The notes under the pieces were generated by a model. That model was not told where the DNA came from and did no database searches. It saw only the letters and a program-made list of their open reading frames with translations. From positions 1 to 39,250 of the forward strand of contig LCPQ01000013.1 of NCBI GenBank assembly GCA_001003705.1: a stretch of DNA of 39,250 bases, written 5' to 3'. The DNA is from Parcubacteria group bacterium GW2011_GWA2_48_9 (GTDB lineage Bacteria > Patescibacteriota > Patescibacteriia > UBA10025). This document shows positions 25,799-35,800 of the stretch, in pieces; position 1 is the stretch's first letter, and every line of letters starts with the position of its first letter. Made by a program: the position numbers and the translations under genes.

Positions 25799-25934
25799 TC
25801 TTTACAATGTGGACAAGGTGTGGTTAAAGTTATTGGTTATTGAGTCCTAAAAAGTGTATGATTCTCTGCACGTCCCAACTAGACAAAATTTAAATCACGA
25901 GGGCGTCTTTATCCTCAATTTAAAGCATTAAATC

Positions 25935-27680
25935 ATGATCAGCATATTATCGGGGGACAATAAACAAAACGGGCTTTGGGAACTTATTGAACGCGACAAA
26001 ATACTGACTCGTGATAATTTTAGAGATGCTGAGAAAACGGCAAAAAAAAGCGGCCGCCATATCGTTGAAGTGCTAGCGGAACAGCATGAGAAACATGTCG
26101 ATAAACTATTACATATTTTCTCCCAATATTACAAAATTCCGTCAATAATGCTCCGCAACCGCATTATTGCACCGTATATTATTAATTTGATCCCAAAAGA
26201 AATTGCTGAACAGCACTCAATTATTATTTTCAAGAAACTCGGCCAAGATGTATACATCGCGGTTACTAACCCAGAAAATTCCCAAACGGTAGATTTTGTC
26301 AAAAAGAAAACTGGCCTCGAACCGAAGATATTCATCACGAGCCCACAGGAAATTACTCATGGGCTAAAAAAATACCAGAATGAACTTGAAGACGAGTTTA
26401 GTAGGATAATTCAGAAAAGCACTGCAGAAACGCTCGCACTTCACGCTTCCCCTGAGCGCCTTGCTGAACACGTGCCGATCATTACTATGATGAATTCCAT
26501 TATTGAACGCGCACTTTCACTCCGGGCATCTGACATCCATCTGGAGCCGACTGATTCACAGGTGGTTATCCGGTTCAGAGTTGACGGCTTGCTGCAACAG
26601 ATCGTAGAACTGCCTAAAGAATTATTACGTGCATTAGTCTCTCGTATCAAGCTGATGGCGCATCTCAAGATCGACGAGCATCGCATGCCACAGGATGGAC
26701 GATTTAATTTTTCATTTGCAAACCGTGATATTGCCGTTCGTACCTCGGTGATCCCCACGCTGAACGGCAGTAAAGTGGTACTACGGTTGCTCGATACAAA
26801 AGAACAACTCTTTCATCTTCGCGGACTGGGATTTAATGGGCATGATTTACATATTATCAAGAAGGAGATCCAGCGACCCCATGGAATCATCCTCGTAACA
26901 GGGCCGACCGGATCAGGAAAAACGACAACGTTATATACCTTACTGCGTATGTTGAATAAAGAGGAGGTGAATATCTGCACTATTGAGGATCCCATTGAAT
27001 ACGGCCTCGAAGGGGTAAATCAAATGCAGGTAAATACCCCCGCAGGACTTACCTTTTCCTCGGGACTCCGCTCACTACTACGCCAAGATCCAAATATCCT
27101 TATGGTTGGGGAGATTCGCGATGCCGATACCGCTGATATCGCACTAAACGCCGCTATGACCGGCCATCTCGTGCTATCTACGCTTCACACAAATTCGGCG
27201 TTTCTCGCTTTTCAACGGCTTATTGAAATGGGCGTCCCCCCGTTTTTGGCGACGTCGGTAACAAACCTTATAATTGGCCAGCGGCTCGTACGGAGAATAT
27301 GCGACGGCTGCAGGATCCCCTATCGATCTATGTCGAAGATCACTGAAACATACGCCGATAACCTTCATCTCCGTGAAAACGTCGAAAAACTATATTCGCG
27401 CAAGCTTATCGAGAATCGATCGCTCGATTCAATAAAATTCACTCACGGCCAAGGATGCAAGAAATGCAATTTCACCGGGTTCCGAGGACGCATCGGGGTA
27501 TACGAAGTAGTAACCCTGGACACAGATTCTTCCACATCAGTGTTAAAAGACTACTCTGAAAAATTTGTCAGAACTCTTGCCCAATCAAATGGGGCACTCA
27601 CAATGCTGGAGGATGGCATCTTAAAAGTAATCCAAGGCGCCACGACATTTGAAGAAGTGCTGCGCGCAATTAAAGAATAA
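25935..27680 (+). CDS. pilB: Type IV pilus assembly ATPase (PilB/GspE)
   Basis: ASDIHLEP, GPTGSGKTTTLYTLL, TIEDPIE, LRQDPNILMVGEIRD, C..C..C..C zinc motif. Confidence 0.97.
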   Translation: MISILSGDNKQNGLWELIERDKILTRDNFRDAEKTAKKSGRHIVEVLAEQHEKHVDKLLHIFSQYYKIPSIMLRNRIIAPYIINLIPKEIAEQHSIIIFKKLGQDVYIAVTNPENSQTVDFVKKKTGLEPKIFITSPQEITHGLKKYQNELEDEFSRIIQKSTAETLALHASPERLAEHVPIITMMNSIIERALSLRASDIHLEPTDSQVVIRFRVDGLLQQIVELPKELLRALVSRIKLMAHLKIDEHRMPQDGRFNFSFANRDIAVRTSVIPTLNGSKVVLRLLDTKEQLFHLRGLGFNGHDLHIIKKEIQRPHGIILVTGPTGSGKTTTLYTLLRMLNKEEVNICTIEDPIEYGLEGVNQMQVNTPAGLTFSSGLRSLLRQDPNILMVGEIRDADTADIALNAAMTGHLVLSTLHTNSAFLAFQRLIEMGVPPFLATSVTNLIIGQRLVRRICDGCRIPYRSMSKITETYADNLHLRENVEKLYSRKLIENRSLDSIKFTHGQGCKKCNFTGFRGRIGVYEVVTLDTDSSTSVLKDYSEKFVRTLAQSNGALTMLEDGILKVIQGATTFEEVLRAIKE

Positions 27681-27685
27681 CTACC

Positions 27686-28894
27686 ATGCTTACTTTTTCC
27701 TACAACGCGCTCGATAAATTTAATTCGTACGTTAAGGGCACCATCAGTGCCGACAACGTCAAGAAAGCCACAATCCTGCTCGAGAAAGAAGGTTTTATCA
27801 TTGTGAACATTAACCAGCAGAAAGGTAAAAGTTTTTCAAAGTTCAACAAACTATTCGAAAGTGTCAGCCGAGTCGATCAAATGTTCTTCACCCGTCATCT
27901 CTATACAATGCTTGAATCCGGCATGCCACTCGACCAGGTAATCAAGGTGACGGCGGAGCAAACTACCAACCCCACGTTCAGACAAATTTTGGATTCTGTC
28001 CACGACCGCCTCGTGAGAGGGCAAACATTGCACTCAGCGCTCAACGAACATAAAAAGCACTTCTCCCAGCTTTTTATTAATCTCGTCAAAGTCGGCGAAA
28101 TGAGCGGTAAGCTTGATAAGGTTCTCGAGCACGTCCTCGAACAACAAGAGAAAGACTACGATCTCATCACGAGGGCCCGCGGTGCAATGGTCTACCCTGC
28201 CATCATTATCGTGGCGCTTTTTGCCATGGTTACTATGATGATGGTGTTTGTCATTCCGAAAGTCACCGGGATCTTGACTGAGTACGACGTCGAGCTTCCA
28301 ATCGCAACACGGGTGCTTATTTGGCTGAGCAACTTTCTTATACACTATGGTTTTTTACTGGTCCCCGTTCTCGCGGTGCTTATAGCACTGTTCATACGCT
28401 GGACGCGGTCTCCAAAGGGTAAGGCGAAATGGGACGGTTTCCTTCTCAAGATTCCTCGCCTGAAAACGATACTTATCGAATTCAACCTGGCGAGAATCAG
28501 TAGGGCCCTGAGCACGCTTCTGAGTAGTGGTGTGCAATTAGATCAGTCATTGGAACTGGCGTCAGGGGTTCCCGGCAACTACCTATATCAAGACTCGCTA
28601 CGGTCGGGCATTAAATTCATCCAGCGTGGCATTCCGCTCGCTGAAGTGCTGAAAGGTTATCCGAAGCTATACCCCTCGATTGCCAGCCGCATGACTGAAG
28701 TTGGTGAACGAACGGGAAAGCTCGAACATATGCTACAAAGGTTGGCTACCTACTATGAAAAGTCTGTGTCTAACACCATCACTAACCTAGCATCAGTGAT
28801 TGAACCAGTACTTCTCCTAAGCATCGGGTTCTCTGTCGGGTTCGTCGCCATCGCGATTCTTACACCTATTTGGAAATTTTCCGCAACTATTTAA
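27686..28894 (+). CDS. pilC: Type IV pilus inner-membrane platform protein (PilC/GspF)
   Basis: FTRHLYTMLESGMPLDQVI, GEMSGKLDKVLEHV, VGERTGKLEHMLQRLATYYE. Confidence 0.96.
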   Translation: MLTFSYNALDKFNSYVKGTISADNVKKATILLEKEGFIIVNINQQKGKSFSKFNKLFESVSRVDQMFFTRHLYTMLESGMPLDQVIKVTAEQTTNPTFRQILDSVHDRLVRGQTLHSALNEHKKHFSQLFINLVKVGEMSGKLDKVLEHVLEQQEKDYDLITRARGAMVYPAIIIVALFAMVTMMMVFVIPKVTGILTEYDVELPIATRVLIWLSNFLIHYGFLLVPVLAVLIALFIRWTRSPKGKAKWDGFLLKIPRLKTILIEFNLARISRALSTLLSSGVQLDQSLELASGVPGNYLYQDSLRSGIKFIQRGIPLAEVLKGYPKLYPSIASRMTEVGERTGKLEHMLQRLATYYEKSVSNTITNLASVIEPVLLLSIGFSVGFVAIAILTPIWKFSATI

Positions 28895-28898
28895 CCCT

Positions 28899-29342
28899 AT
28901 GCGCATTCAATATCGACGCGGATTCACCTTACTAGAACTTCTCGTTGTCATAGGTTCGATGGCTGTCCTCGCGGCTATTGGCATACCCACGTTCCAAGTT
29001 ATGAGGAAAAATGTGATGCTGTCCAGTCAAGCGCAGGAAATTGTGAGCACCTTACGCGTCGCCCAAAACCGTTCCATTACCTCTCAAGATGGGACACCGC
29101 ATGGAGTCTACTTCGATACGAACTCGTACGCGTTGTACGGAGACGATTGGGCAGCTCCTGCCTATAGTAAAACTACCGATTTGCAAAACGGCGTGGAAAT
29201 ACTCCAGGGTAGTGGTACGGAATTGACTTTTGGCCGTTTGACTGGTAACGCAAGTTCATCACTTACCGTCGTCGTGGGATACGATGGCGGAAAGCAAAAA
29301 ACCATTACCGTGGAACCGGTAGGTAAAATCACTATCCAATAA
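28899..29342 (+). CDS. Pseudopilin (GspH/FimT-like)
   Basis: Prepilin signal RRGFTLLELLVVIGSMAVLAAIGIP. Confidence 0.9.
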   Translation: MRIQYRRGFTLLELLVVIGSMAVLAAIGIPTFQVMRKNVMLSSQAQEIVSTLRVAQNRSITSQDGTPHGVYFDTNSYALYGDDWAAPAYSKTTDLQNGVEILQGSGTELTFGRLTGNASSSLTVVVGYDGGKQKTITVEPVGKITIQ

Positions 29343-29344
29343 CT

Positions 29345-29956
29345 ATGCGCAGAACTGACTTACACAACCAGCAAGGAGGAGCCGTTATAGAAGTTCTCAT
29401 TAGTCTGGGGATGGCCGTCATTCTCGTGACGAGCATCGGGAAAGTTCTCGCATCATCACACGCGTCAGATACCACGAGTCGGCTCCGCGAAGAAGCTGTC
29501 GCCTATGCGAGAGAATCACTTGAGATTATATCTGACATGAAAAATGATGCGTTTGCCTGTCACTGTACCACTGATGGTGGACCTGATGCGTGCGCTGGTA
29601 CTACCTGCACACGGACAAGTGGTGATAGCCAACAATGCACACTGAGTAGCGGGTACACAAGCTGCTGGACAAAATTTGCTGAATCACTCACCCAATTGAG
29701 TCCCCTCCACCTCGAACTCATTGGCGGGGCTTGGACGCTTCGGGAAGGTGAAGAACCCCTAACTGCACAACCGTTATTTACTCGAGTCATCACGATAGAA
29801 AACTTGATGCGTGATGCAAATGGCGAAATAGTGGAAGCCGGAGGCACGAACGATTATCAGACTAAGAAAGCAACGGTATCAGTTTCATGGGACCAAAACG
29901 GAAATACGCATTCAGTGGAACTCTCGGCTCTCCTGACCGCATGGCAAAACTTATGA
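29345..29956 (+). CDS. Minor pilin (PilV-like)
   Basis: Atypical prepilin signal QQGGAVIEVLISLGMAVILV; position in operon. Confidence 0.7.
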   Translation: MRRTDLHNQQGGAVIEVLISLGMAVILVTSIGKVLASSHASDTTSRLREEAVAYARESLEIISDMKNDAFACHCTTDGGPDACAGTTCTRTSGDSQQCTLSSGYTSCWTKFAESLTQLSPLHLELIGGAWTLREGEEPLTAQPLFTRVITIENLMRDANGEIVEAGGTNDYQTKKATVSVSWDQNGNTHSVELSALLTAWQNL

Positions 29957-30471
29957 AGAATATGAAGTCACAACACCAGAATCGCAAACATAATGGGTTT
30001 ACCCTCATTGAACTTCTCGTATACCTCAGTATTACCTCGGTAGTATTGGTGGTCATCACAAGTTTCGTTGCGAGTACAACAAAAAACGCCGTCGAGTCAA
30101 AAGTATCGACTGAGATCCAGCAGAATGCGCGCCTGCTCTTATCACGTATGACTTACGACATCCGTATCGCTGAGGACTTCGACGATACAAACTCTGACCT
30201 GAATATCGACCATGGATCCCTTACGGTTATTCAAAATGCGCAACCGGTCTCCTATTCGTGGGATAATGGCCAGGTAACATTCGATGATGGAAGCGGACCT
30301 GTCGCGCTTACAACGGGTTTGGTCAATGTTACGAAGTTCTACTTCGATAGGAACGGCGATACGGTCACCATCCAGCTGACGATGGAGCCAAAGAACATGC
30401 AGGCCTCTGCTCCCGAGCGAAGTACCATCTCCTTATCTTCAACGGTTACTCCTCGCCACCTCGTCTACTAA
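29953..30471 (+). CDS. Minor pilin (PilW-like), ATGA-coupled to the previous gene
   Basis: Prepilin signal HNGFTLIELLVYLSITSVVLVVI; ATG 29953 overlaps stop at 29956. Confidence 0.85.
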   Translation: MKNMKSQHQNRKHNGFTLIELLVYLSITSVVLVVITSFVASTTKNAVESKVSTEIQQNARLLLSRMTYDIRIAEDFDDTNSDLNIDHGSLTVIQNAQPVSYSWDNGQVTFDDGSGPVALTTGLVNVTKFYFDRNGDTVTIQLTMEPKNMQASAPERSTISLSSTVTPRHLVY

Positions 30472-30475
30472 TTCT

Positions 30476-32263
30476 ATGCTGCGAAATATTTTCAATAATC
30501 ACGAAGGAGCGGTTGCCGTCATTACCGTGTTGAGTGTATCGGTATTTGCCCTCATCACCATGACGGCCATGAGTGTGTTAGCTCTCGATGAACTCCATAT
30601 GAATACGTCCGAGATCCAATCGGAAAAAACATTTTATGCTGCCGAAGCGGGACTCAATGAAGCGGTCTACCGGCTTATCACCAACCCGGTACCTCAGTCT
30701 TTTATCATGGACTTCGAGAGTATTGAAACGAACATTTCCACCAGCGCCAACCCTACGAATCCTTATCAGCGAATAATTAGATCAAGTGCGACCGACACTA
30801 CGGGCAAAGTCAGGACCATGCAGATAGTCGCGAACACTTCTTCATTTGCAGGCGGCTTCGATTATGCTGTGCAATCAGGCCAGGGTGGGATAGAAATATT
30901 AAACAATAGTGAAGTCCTCGGTGACATATATTCAAATGGCAATATTTTTGGCGGCACAGGAGCCGCAATCCAAGCGCGAGTTGATGGAAATGTGTGGGTA
31001 GCGCGTGGTGACGCTCTTGGGAATGGCCCATCCCAAGAGGGATTTGATACTGACATAGCTGTTGGCAACAGTACCGCGAATGCGGATGCTGGTCAGAGTT
31101 TCATTCCGGCTGACAGTCGAGCTCTGAAAAGCGTTTCACTTCATTTGCGACGCACCGGAAATTTACCGGATGATGTCAATCTATTGGTTGTAAAAGACGA
31201 TGGCGGAACGCCGGGAACTGAAATACTTATGAACCAGGAAATAAAAAAGACTGATGTTCCAAACTCTTTTTCATGGCTCAACGTTGTTTTCGATATCGGC
31301 CCACTCGTTGAAGCTGGGCAGACATACTGGATTGTGCTCGATACATCGGCAGTAGACGCGGGAAAATACATTCAGTGGAAAATGAATACTAACCAGGCAA
31401 GTTACGCAGACGGTCAAGCAACGCGAAAAAATGATTCAACTGGGGTATGGACTTCCCTTAGTGGTGACTTTGCCTTTCGGACACAGCTTGGCGCTGGCGA
31501 CACATTTGTGAGACAGGTCGAAGTAGACGGAGATGTCCATGCGCATTCTGTCATCAAATCAATTATCACGAGCAAAGCATACTACCAAGTGATTGATGCA
31601 ATAACGGAAGTTAGTGGATCACCATGTCTCAACCCCAGTTGCTTCCCAGGTGAGCCCGACCCGGATCCAAAACCGTTTCCCATTCAAGACACTCATATTA
31701 CTAATTGGAAAGACGATGCGGTAGCCGGCGGGGAGCACATCGGAGACATGACGATATCTGGGAGCGTGTCACTTGGTCCTATTAAAATTTCGGGCAATCT
31801 TTTTCTTGATGGGTCATCACATATTAACGTCACGGGAAACATTTGGGTAACAGGAAACATTGTCTTCGTAAATCCCGGTTCATCCGTTTCTCTCGACGGG
31901 AGCTTCGGTCCTCTTTCGGGAGTGATAGTTGCGGATGGAAAAATTGACATTAACAACAATACGGCCATTGATGGATCCGGCGATCCGACAAGCTTCTTGC
32001 TTATTCTATCCACAAATTACTCGATTAATCCCGCAAGTCCAGCGATTAATGCTTCAAATAACTCAGATGCGGTAATCTTCTATGCTAAGAACGGCATGGT
32101 TCGTCTATATAATGGCAGCGACCTCAATGGGACATCTGGGTACTACATCAGACTCGAGGAACGCAGTACTATCACCTATGACCCGAACCTTGCGGCCTTT
32201 ACCATTCCCGCAGGTGGTGGAGAGGATGTCGGGGTAGCTCTGGGCAGTTGGGAAGAGCTCTAG
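30476..32263 (+). CDS. PilX-like minor pilin with large extracellular region
   Basis: GAVAVITVLSVSVFALITMTAMSVLALDEL...FYAAEAGLNEAVYRL N-terminus, beta-rich passenger. Confidence 0.8.
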   Translation: MLRNIFNNHEGAVAVITVLSVSVFALITMTAMSVLALDELHMNTSEIQSEKTFYAAEAGLNEAVYRLITNPVPQSFIMDFESIETNISTSANPTNPYQRIIRSSATDTTGKVRTMQIVANTSSFAGGFDYAVQSGQGGIEILNNSEVLGDIYSNGNIFGGTGAAIQARVDGNVWVARGDALGNGPSQEGFDTDIAVGNSTANADAGQSFIPADSRALKSVSLHLRRTGNLPDDVNLLVVKDDGGTPGTEILMNQEIKKTDVPNSFSWLNVVFDIGPLVEAGQTYWIVLDTSAVDAGKYIQWKMNTNQASYADGQATRKNDSTGVWTSLSGDFAFRTQLGAGDTFVRQVEVDGDVHAHSVIKSIITSKAYYQVIDAITEVSGSPCLNPSCFPGEPDPDPKPFPIQDTHITNWKDDAVAGGEHIGDMTISGSVSLGPIKISGNLFLDGSSHINVTGNIWVTGNIVFVNPGSSVSLDGSFGPLSGVIVADGKIDINNNTAIDGSGDPTSFLLILSTNYSINPASPAINASNNSDAVIFYAKNGMVRLYNGSDLNGTSGYYIRLEERSTITYDPNLAAFTIPAGGGEDVGVALGSWEEL

Positions 32264-32325
32264 AAGTTATCCACACCATTTTACTATCGAGAATCATTCC
32301 CATTTTCAGAGGATCCTTTGTCCCC

Positions 32326-32355
32326 TTGACACTGACTAGCCTTATGGGGTAAGAT
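32326..32355 (+). promoter_or_regulatory. Promoter of candidate structured RNA
   Basis: TTGACA - 18 bp - TAAGAT. Confidence 0.55.
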
Positions 32356-32361
32356 GCACCA

Positions 32362-32640
32362 ACGTCAGTAATACATAGCTCTTGCAAACAACACCAAACT
32401 CTGTTAAAACACTACATCGCACTTTGCAGCACATTAAACATCGGGGGGAGAACGCACATTCTAAAATAACGTTCGGAGGAACGTGAAACGAGCTTAGCTC
32501 GTTGAAGACCAACAAAAAGTTATAAAGGCAGCAAAAATCAGCATCAAGCAAGATATTCCTTCTACACTCGATTTTCTGAGTTCGTAGAGCGCTGATTCAT
32601 TCACAAGTTGAGTTTATAACTTTCTGTTGGTCTTTTTGTT
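32362..32640 (+). ncRNA. Candidate structured non-coding RNA (start estimated from the promoter)
   Basis: 22-position long-range stem 32505-32526/32613-32634 with one A.C mismatch, nested helices, two upstream hairpins, and a U-tract at the 3' end (TCTTTTTGTTT). Confidence 0.55.
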
Positions 32641-32695
32641 TCTTCTCGGAATTTCGAACCCTCCATGGGACGCAGGAATTCCGTCTAGAAGAAAC
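32638..32695 (+). other. Second extended hairpin of the intergenic structured region
   Basis: GTTTCTTCT+CGGAATT (32638-32653) pairs with AATTCCG+AGAAGAAAC (32677-32683, 32687-32695): 16 bp with a 3-nt bulge. Confidence 0.6.
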
Positions 32696-32818
32696 AACCC
32701 CGAGCCAACAACGGGGCGAGAGGTCACACAGTATATATGGCCAGACAAACAATCCTGAAGGAGCCCACTGGGGCGACTGAAGGATCTCACTCCACAGTGG
32801 GGTGGGTCCAGATAGCTC

Positions 32819-32846
32819 TTGACAAAAAAACCATTTAGGATATAGT
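32819..32846 (+). promoter_or_regulatory. Promoter of the giant adhesin
   Basis: TTGACA - 16 bp - TATAGT. Confidence 0.65.
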
Positions 32847-32889
32847 AATACGATTTTATCAATTCATAACTAAACATATCAACTAAGTA

Positions 32890-35800
32890 ATGAAACATCA
32901 TATGACTATCAACCTTCTCCCCAGAAAAACGTGGCGCCAACGACTCATGAAAAGCGTACACGTATTTATCATGCTCACCTTCATCGCCAACATGTCGATG
33001 GTGGGTGTTTTTATCCAGCCGAATGCCGCACAGGCAATCGACTGGCCAAGTGATAACCAGTGGGTCATTCCCGTATGTAACGACGACCCCTCGGGCGATG
33101 AAAGTCCGAACTCAGTAGATCTCAAAGCTTCAGGCGCTTCTGAATACGGCGCGGCATATTTTATAGATGCAGACAACCTATATCTTCGTGAACGCGTAGA
33201 TGGAAATCCGAAAGACAGTAACAGTTTCCGTGAATACGCGTGGGTATTCATGATCCAGAAAGACATCTCTACGACTAACTACGATTATTTAGTCTCATTG
33301 CGCGGGAGTGGCAATGGAGAGAATGTAGAGCTGTGGGAGAATACTACGAAGAACGGCCCGATAGACTGGAGCCCCATATTCAATGACCCCGCAGAAACAC
33401 TTTTGCAATCATATTCCACGTCCACAAATGCGCGCTCAACCACTGTAGGGAGCGACTACTACGTAGACTGGAAAATACCAATGTCCCAACTGACGTCGCG
33501 TGGAGTGAATCTGTTAAACTCTGGCTTGTACTTCGCGACTTCAACAAATGCGAATAACTACAATAAGGACCACCTGAATTGCTATAATGCACCTGACATC
33601 CAAATCCAAAAGTTGATACAGAAAAATCATGCGGGAAGCACTTTCCAGGATGGTCGAACTGCCAGTGTCGAAGCGGAACGCGGCGATACACTGACATACT
33701 CAGTGAGAGTAACTAACAATGGCGGACCGGCTACAAACGAAACATTCGTTGATGAGCTTGGTTTCGGCAATGCAGCTGATGGCAATCAAAACGTGAACCC
33801 CACCAGCCAATACAGCAACTGGACAAGCGTGTTGAATCTCAATACCGATAGTAACGCCAACTCATTCACTGGTGCATGGGGTAACGGTTCCTCTGACGGA
33901 CAAGTGAATGATACGCTTACGCTCAATCTCGCACTTCTGTCAGGCGGCGGTGCATCTGAAAGTTTCAGTTTTGATACAGTCATACGCAATGATCTGACTT
34001 CCCCGAGTACGCTGCTCGAGAATATGGCAAAAGTACAGAGCAACAGCCGCCGATCTGATACAGACATCGAGGTTACATACAATGTTACTAATCCCCCGCT
34101 CGGCCAAGCCTGCGGTCTCGACATTGCCCTCGTTATAGACAGCTCGGGATCGATCGACAGTACCGAGCTCACTCAAATGAAGAATGCGTTCAAAGGATTT
34201 GTTGACGCGTTTCTTCCGGGTACTCCGACACAGTTCAGCGTCACGGAGTTTGATTCTGTCGCTTCGGTGGAACTAGCATTCTCTGGAAATGCAACAACTA
34301 TTAAAAACACGATAGGCAATGCTGTGAGCGGCGGCACAACCAACTGGGATGACGCGCTGGCAAAAGCGGCATCAACTTTTGATCCCCGTCCCGCGAAACC
34401 AAACCTCGTTGTATTTGCCTCAGATGGAAACGCCAATACATGGGGAAACCCAGGAAATTACGACGGTGAAACAGCTGCGATGCCTCCGGCCATTGAAGAA
34501 GCTAATGCTATCAAAGCAGCTGGCACCCGAATCATAGCTCTCGGCATCGGTGATGACCTGGATGTAGAAAATTTGAAAGCGATTTCCGGCTCGAACGTCG
34601 CGCCTCCTGCAACAGTTGACGAAACTGCGGATGTTATCCTTGCAGATTTCGATACACTTGCAGCTGCACTCTCCGATCTCGCAAATGAGCTTTGTGGCGG
34701 TAAAATTCTGGTTCAAAAACAGCTCGACACTGATGGTGACGGCGATATCGACCTTGACGGCTCTCAGCCGAATATTGCACTGGAAGGATGGAACTTTGAT
34801 GTTAACGGCTCTCCCTCAAATCCATTGTTCCAATCCACCACGGACACCGGTGCTCTGACTTTTGATGTAGAAAACGGTACATATAGCGTGGCTGAACTCA
34901 ATCAGAAGCCAAACACACATATCGTAAACGGATCATGCGTCAACGGTGTGCAGCAAGTAGGAACCTTCGATCTCGGCACCAAAACGATATCGGGCCTCAC
35001 GATGGGTACTGATGAAACCATTAGTTGTACGTTCGTGAATAGCATTGACGTCGGTTCGTTGCAAGTGACGAAAGTCGTCGATGCAGGAAATCTGACGCCC
35101 GACCAATGGAGTTTCACAATAAACGGTTATGGAACGAAGACGCCGGCACCTGGAACTGACTATGTCGTATTCAATAATCTTCCGACTGGTTCATACACAG
35201 TGACCGAAAGCGACGAAACTGGATACCATCAGGTTTCTTCGACATGTACTGACGTTGCCGTCGCTAACGACCAACAGGCAACATGTGTGTTTCACAATGC
35301 AGTTGACACGGGTTCACTGAAAGTAATCAAGTATGTCGATACAGGTGACGCGACTCCTGACATGTGGGACTTCACCACCAACAACACGACACTCTCCCCT
35401 GCACAAGGTGAGAGCTACGTCGTATTCAATAACTTACTTCCTGGAAATTATTCGGTAACAGAGAGCAATCTCACCGACTACCACCAAGTCTCAACCACAT
35501 GCACAAATGCCGCAGTGGTAGGTGGACAAGAAACGGTGTGCGAATTCCACAATGCACATGACACGGGATCCGTTACGGTAAACAAGAAAGTGGACACTGA
35601 CGGCGATGGCGACATCGACCTCGTGAACCCACAGGGCTGGACATATGACATGAACGGATTCAACCAGAACTTCGTGATGGGTTCCTCACAGGTAGTCCTG
35701 ACGGGCGCCCACACAATCTCTGAAGACCAGCAGGCCGGCTACCACGTTGTCGGTTGGACGTGTAACAATGGCCAGCAAGGCGCAGGCACTTCAATACAAG

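Noticed and set aside
25622-25934. oriC candidate: transcription divergence plus a perfect DnaA-box-like TTATCCACA
   Set aside because: Single perfect box here, similar TTATCCACA also near 13709 and 32268; no dnaA/dnaN and no box cluster or AT-rich unwinding element.
32641-32700. c-di-GMP-I (GEMM) riboswitch, because of GGGACGCAGG...TCTA upstream of an adhesin
   Set aside because: Only the GGGACGCA octamer fits; the GNRA loop/receptor and second arm expected for GEMM-I are not evident.
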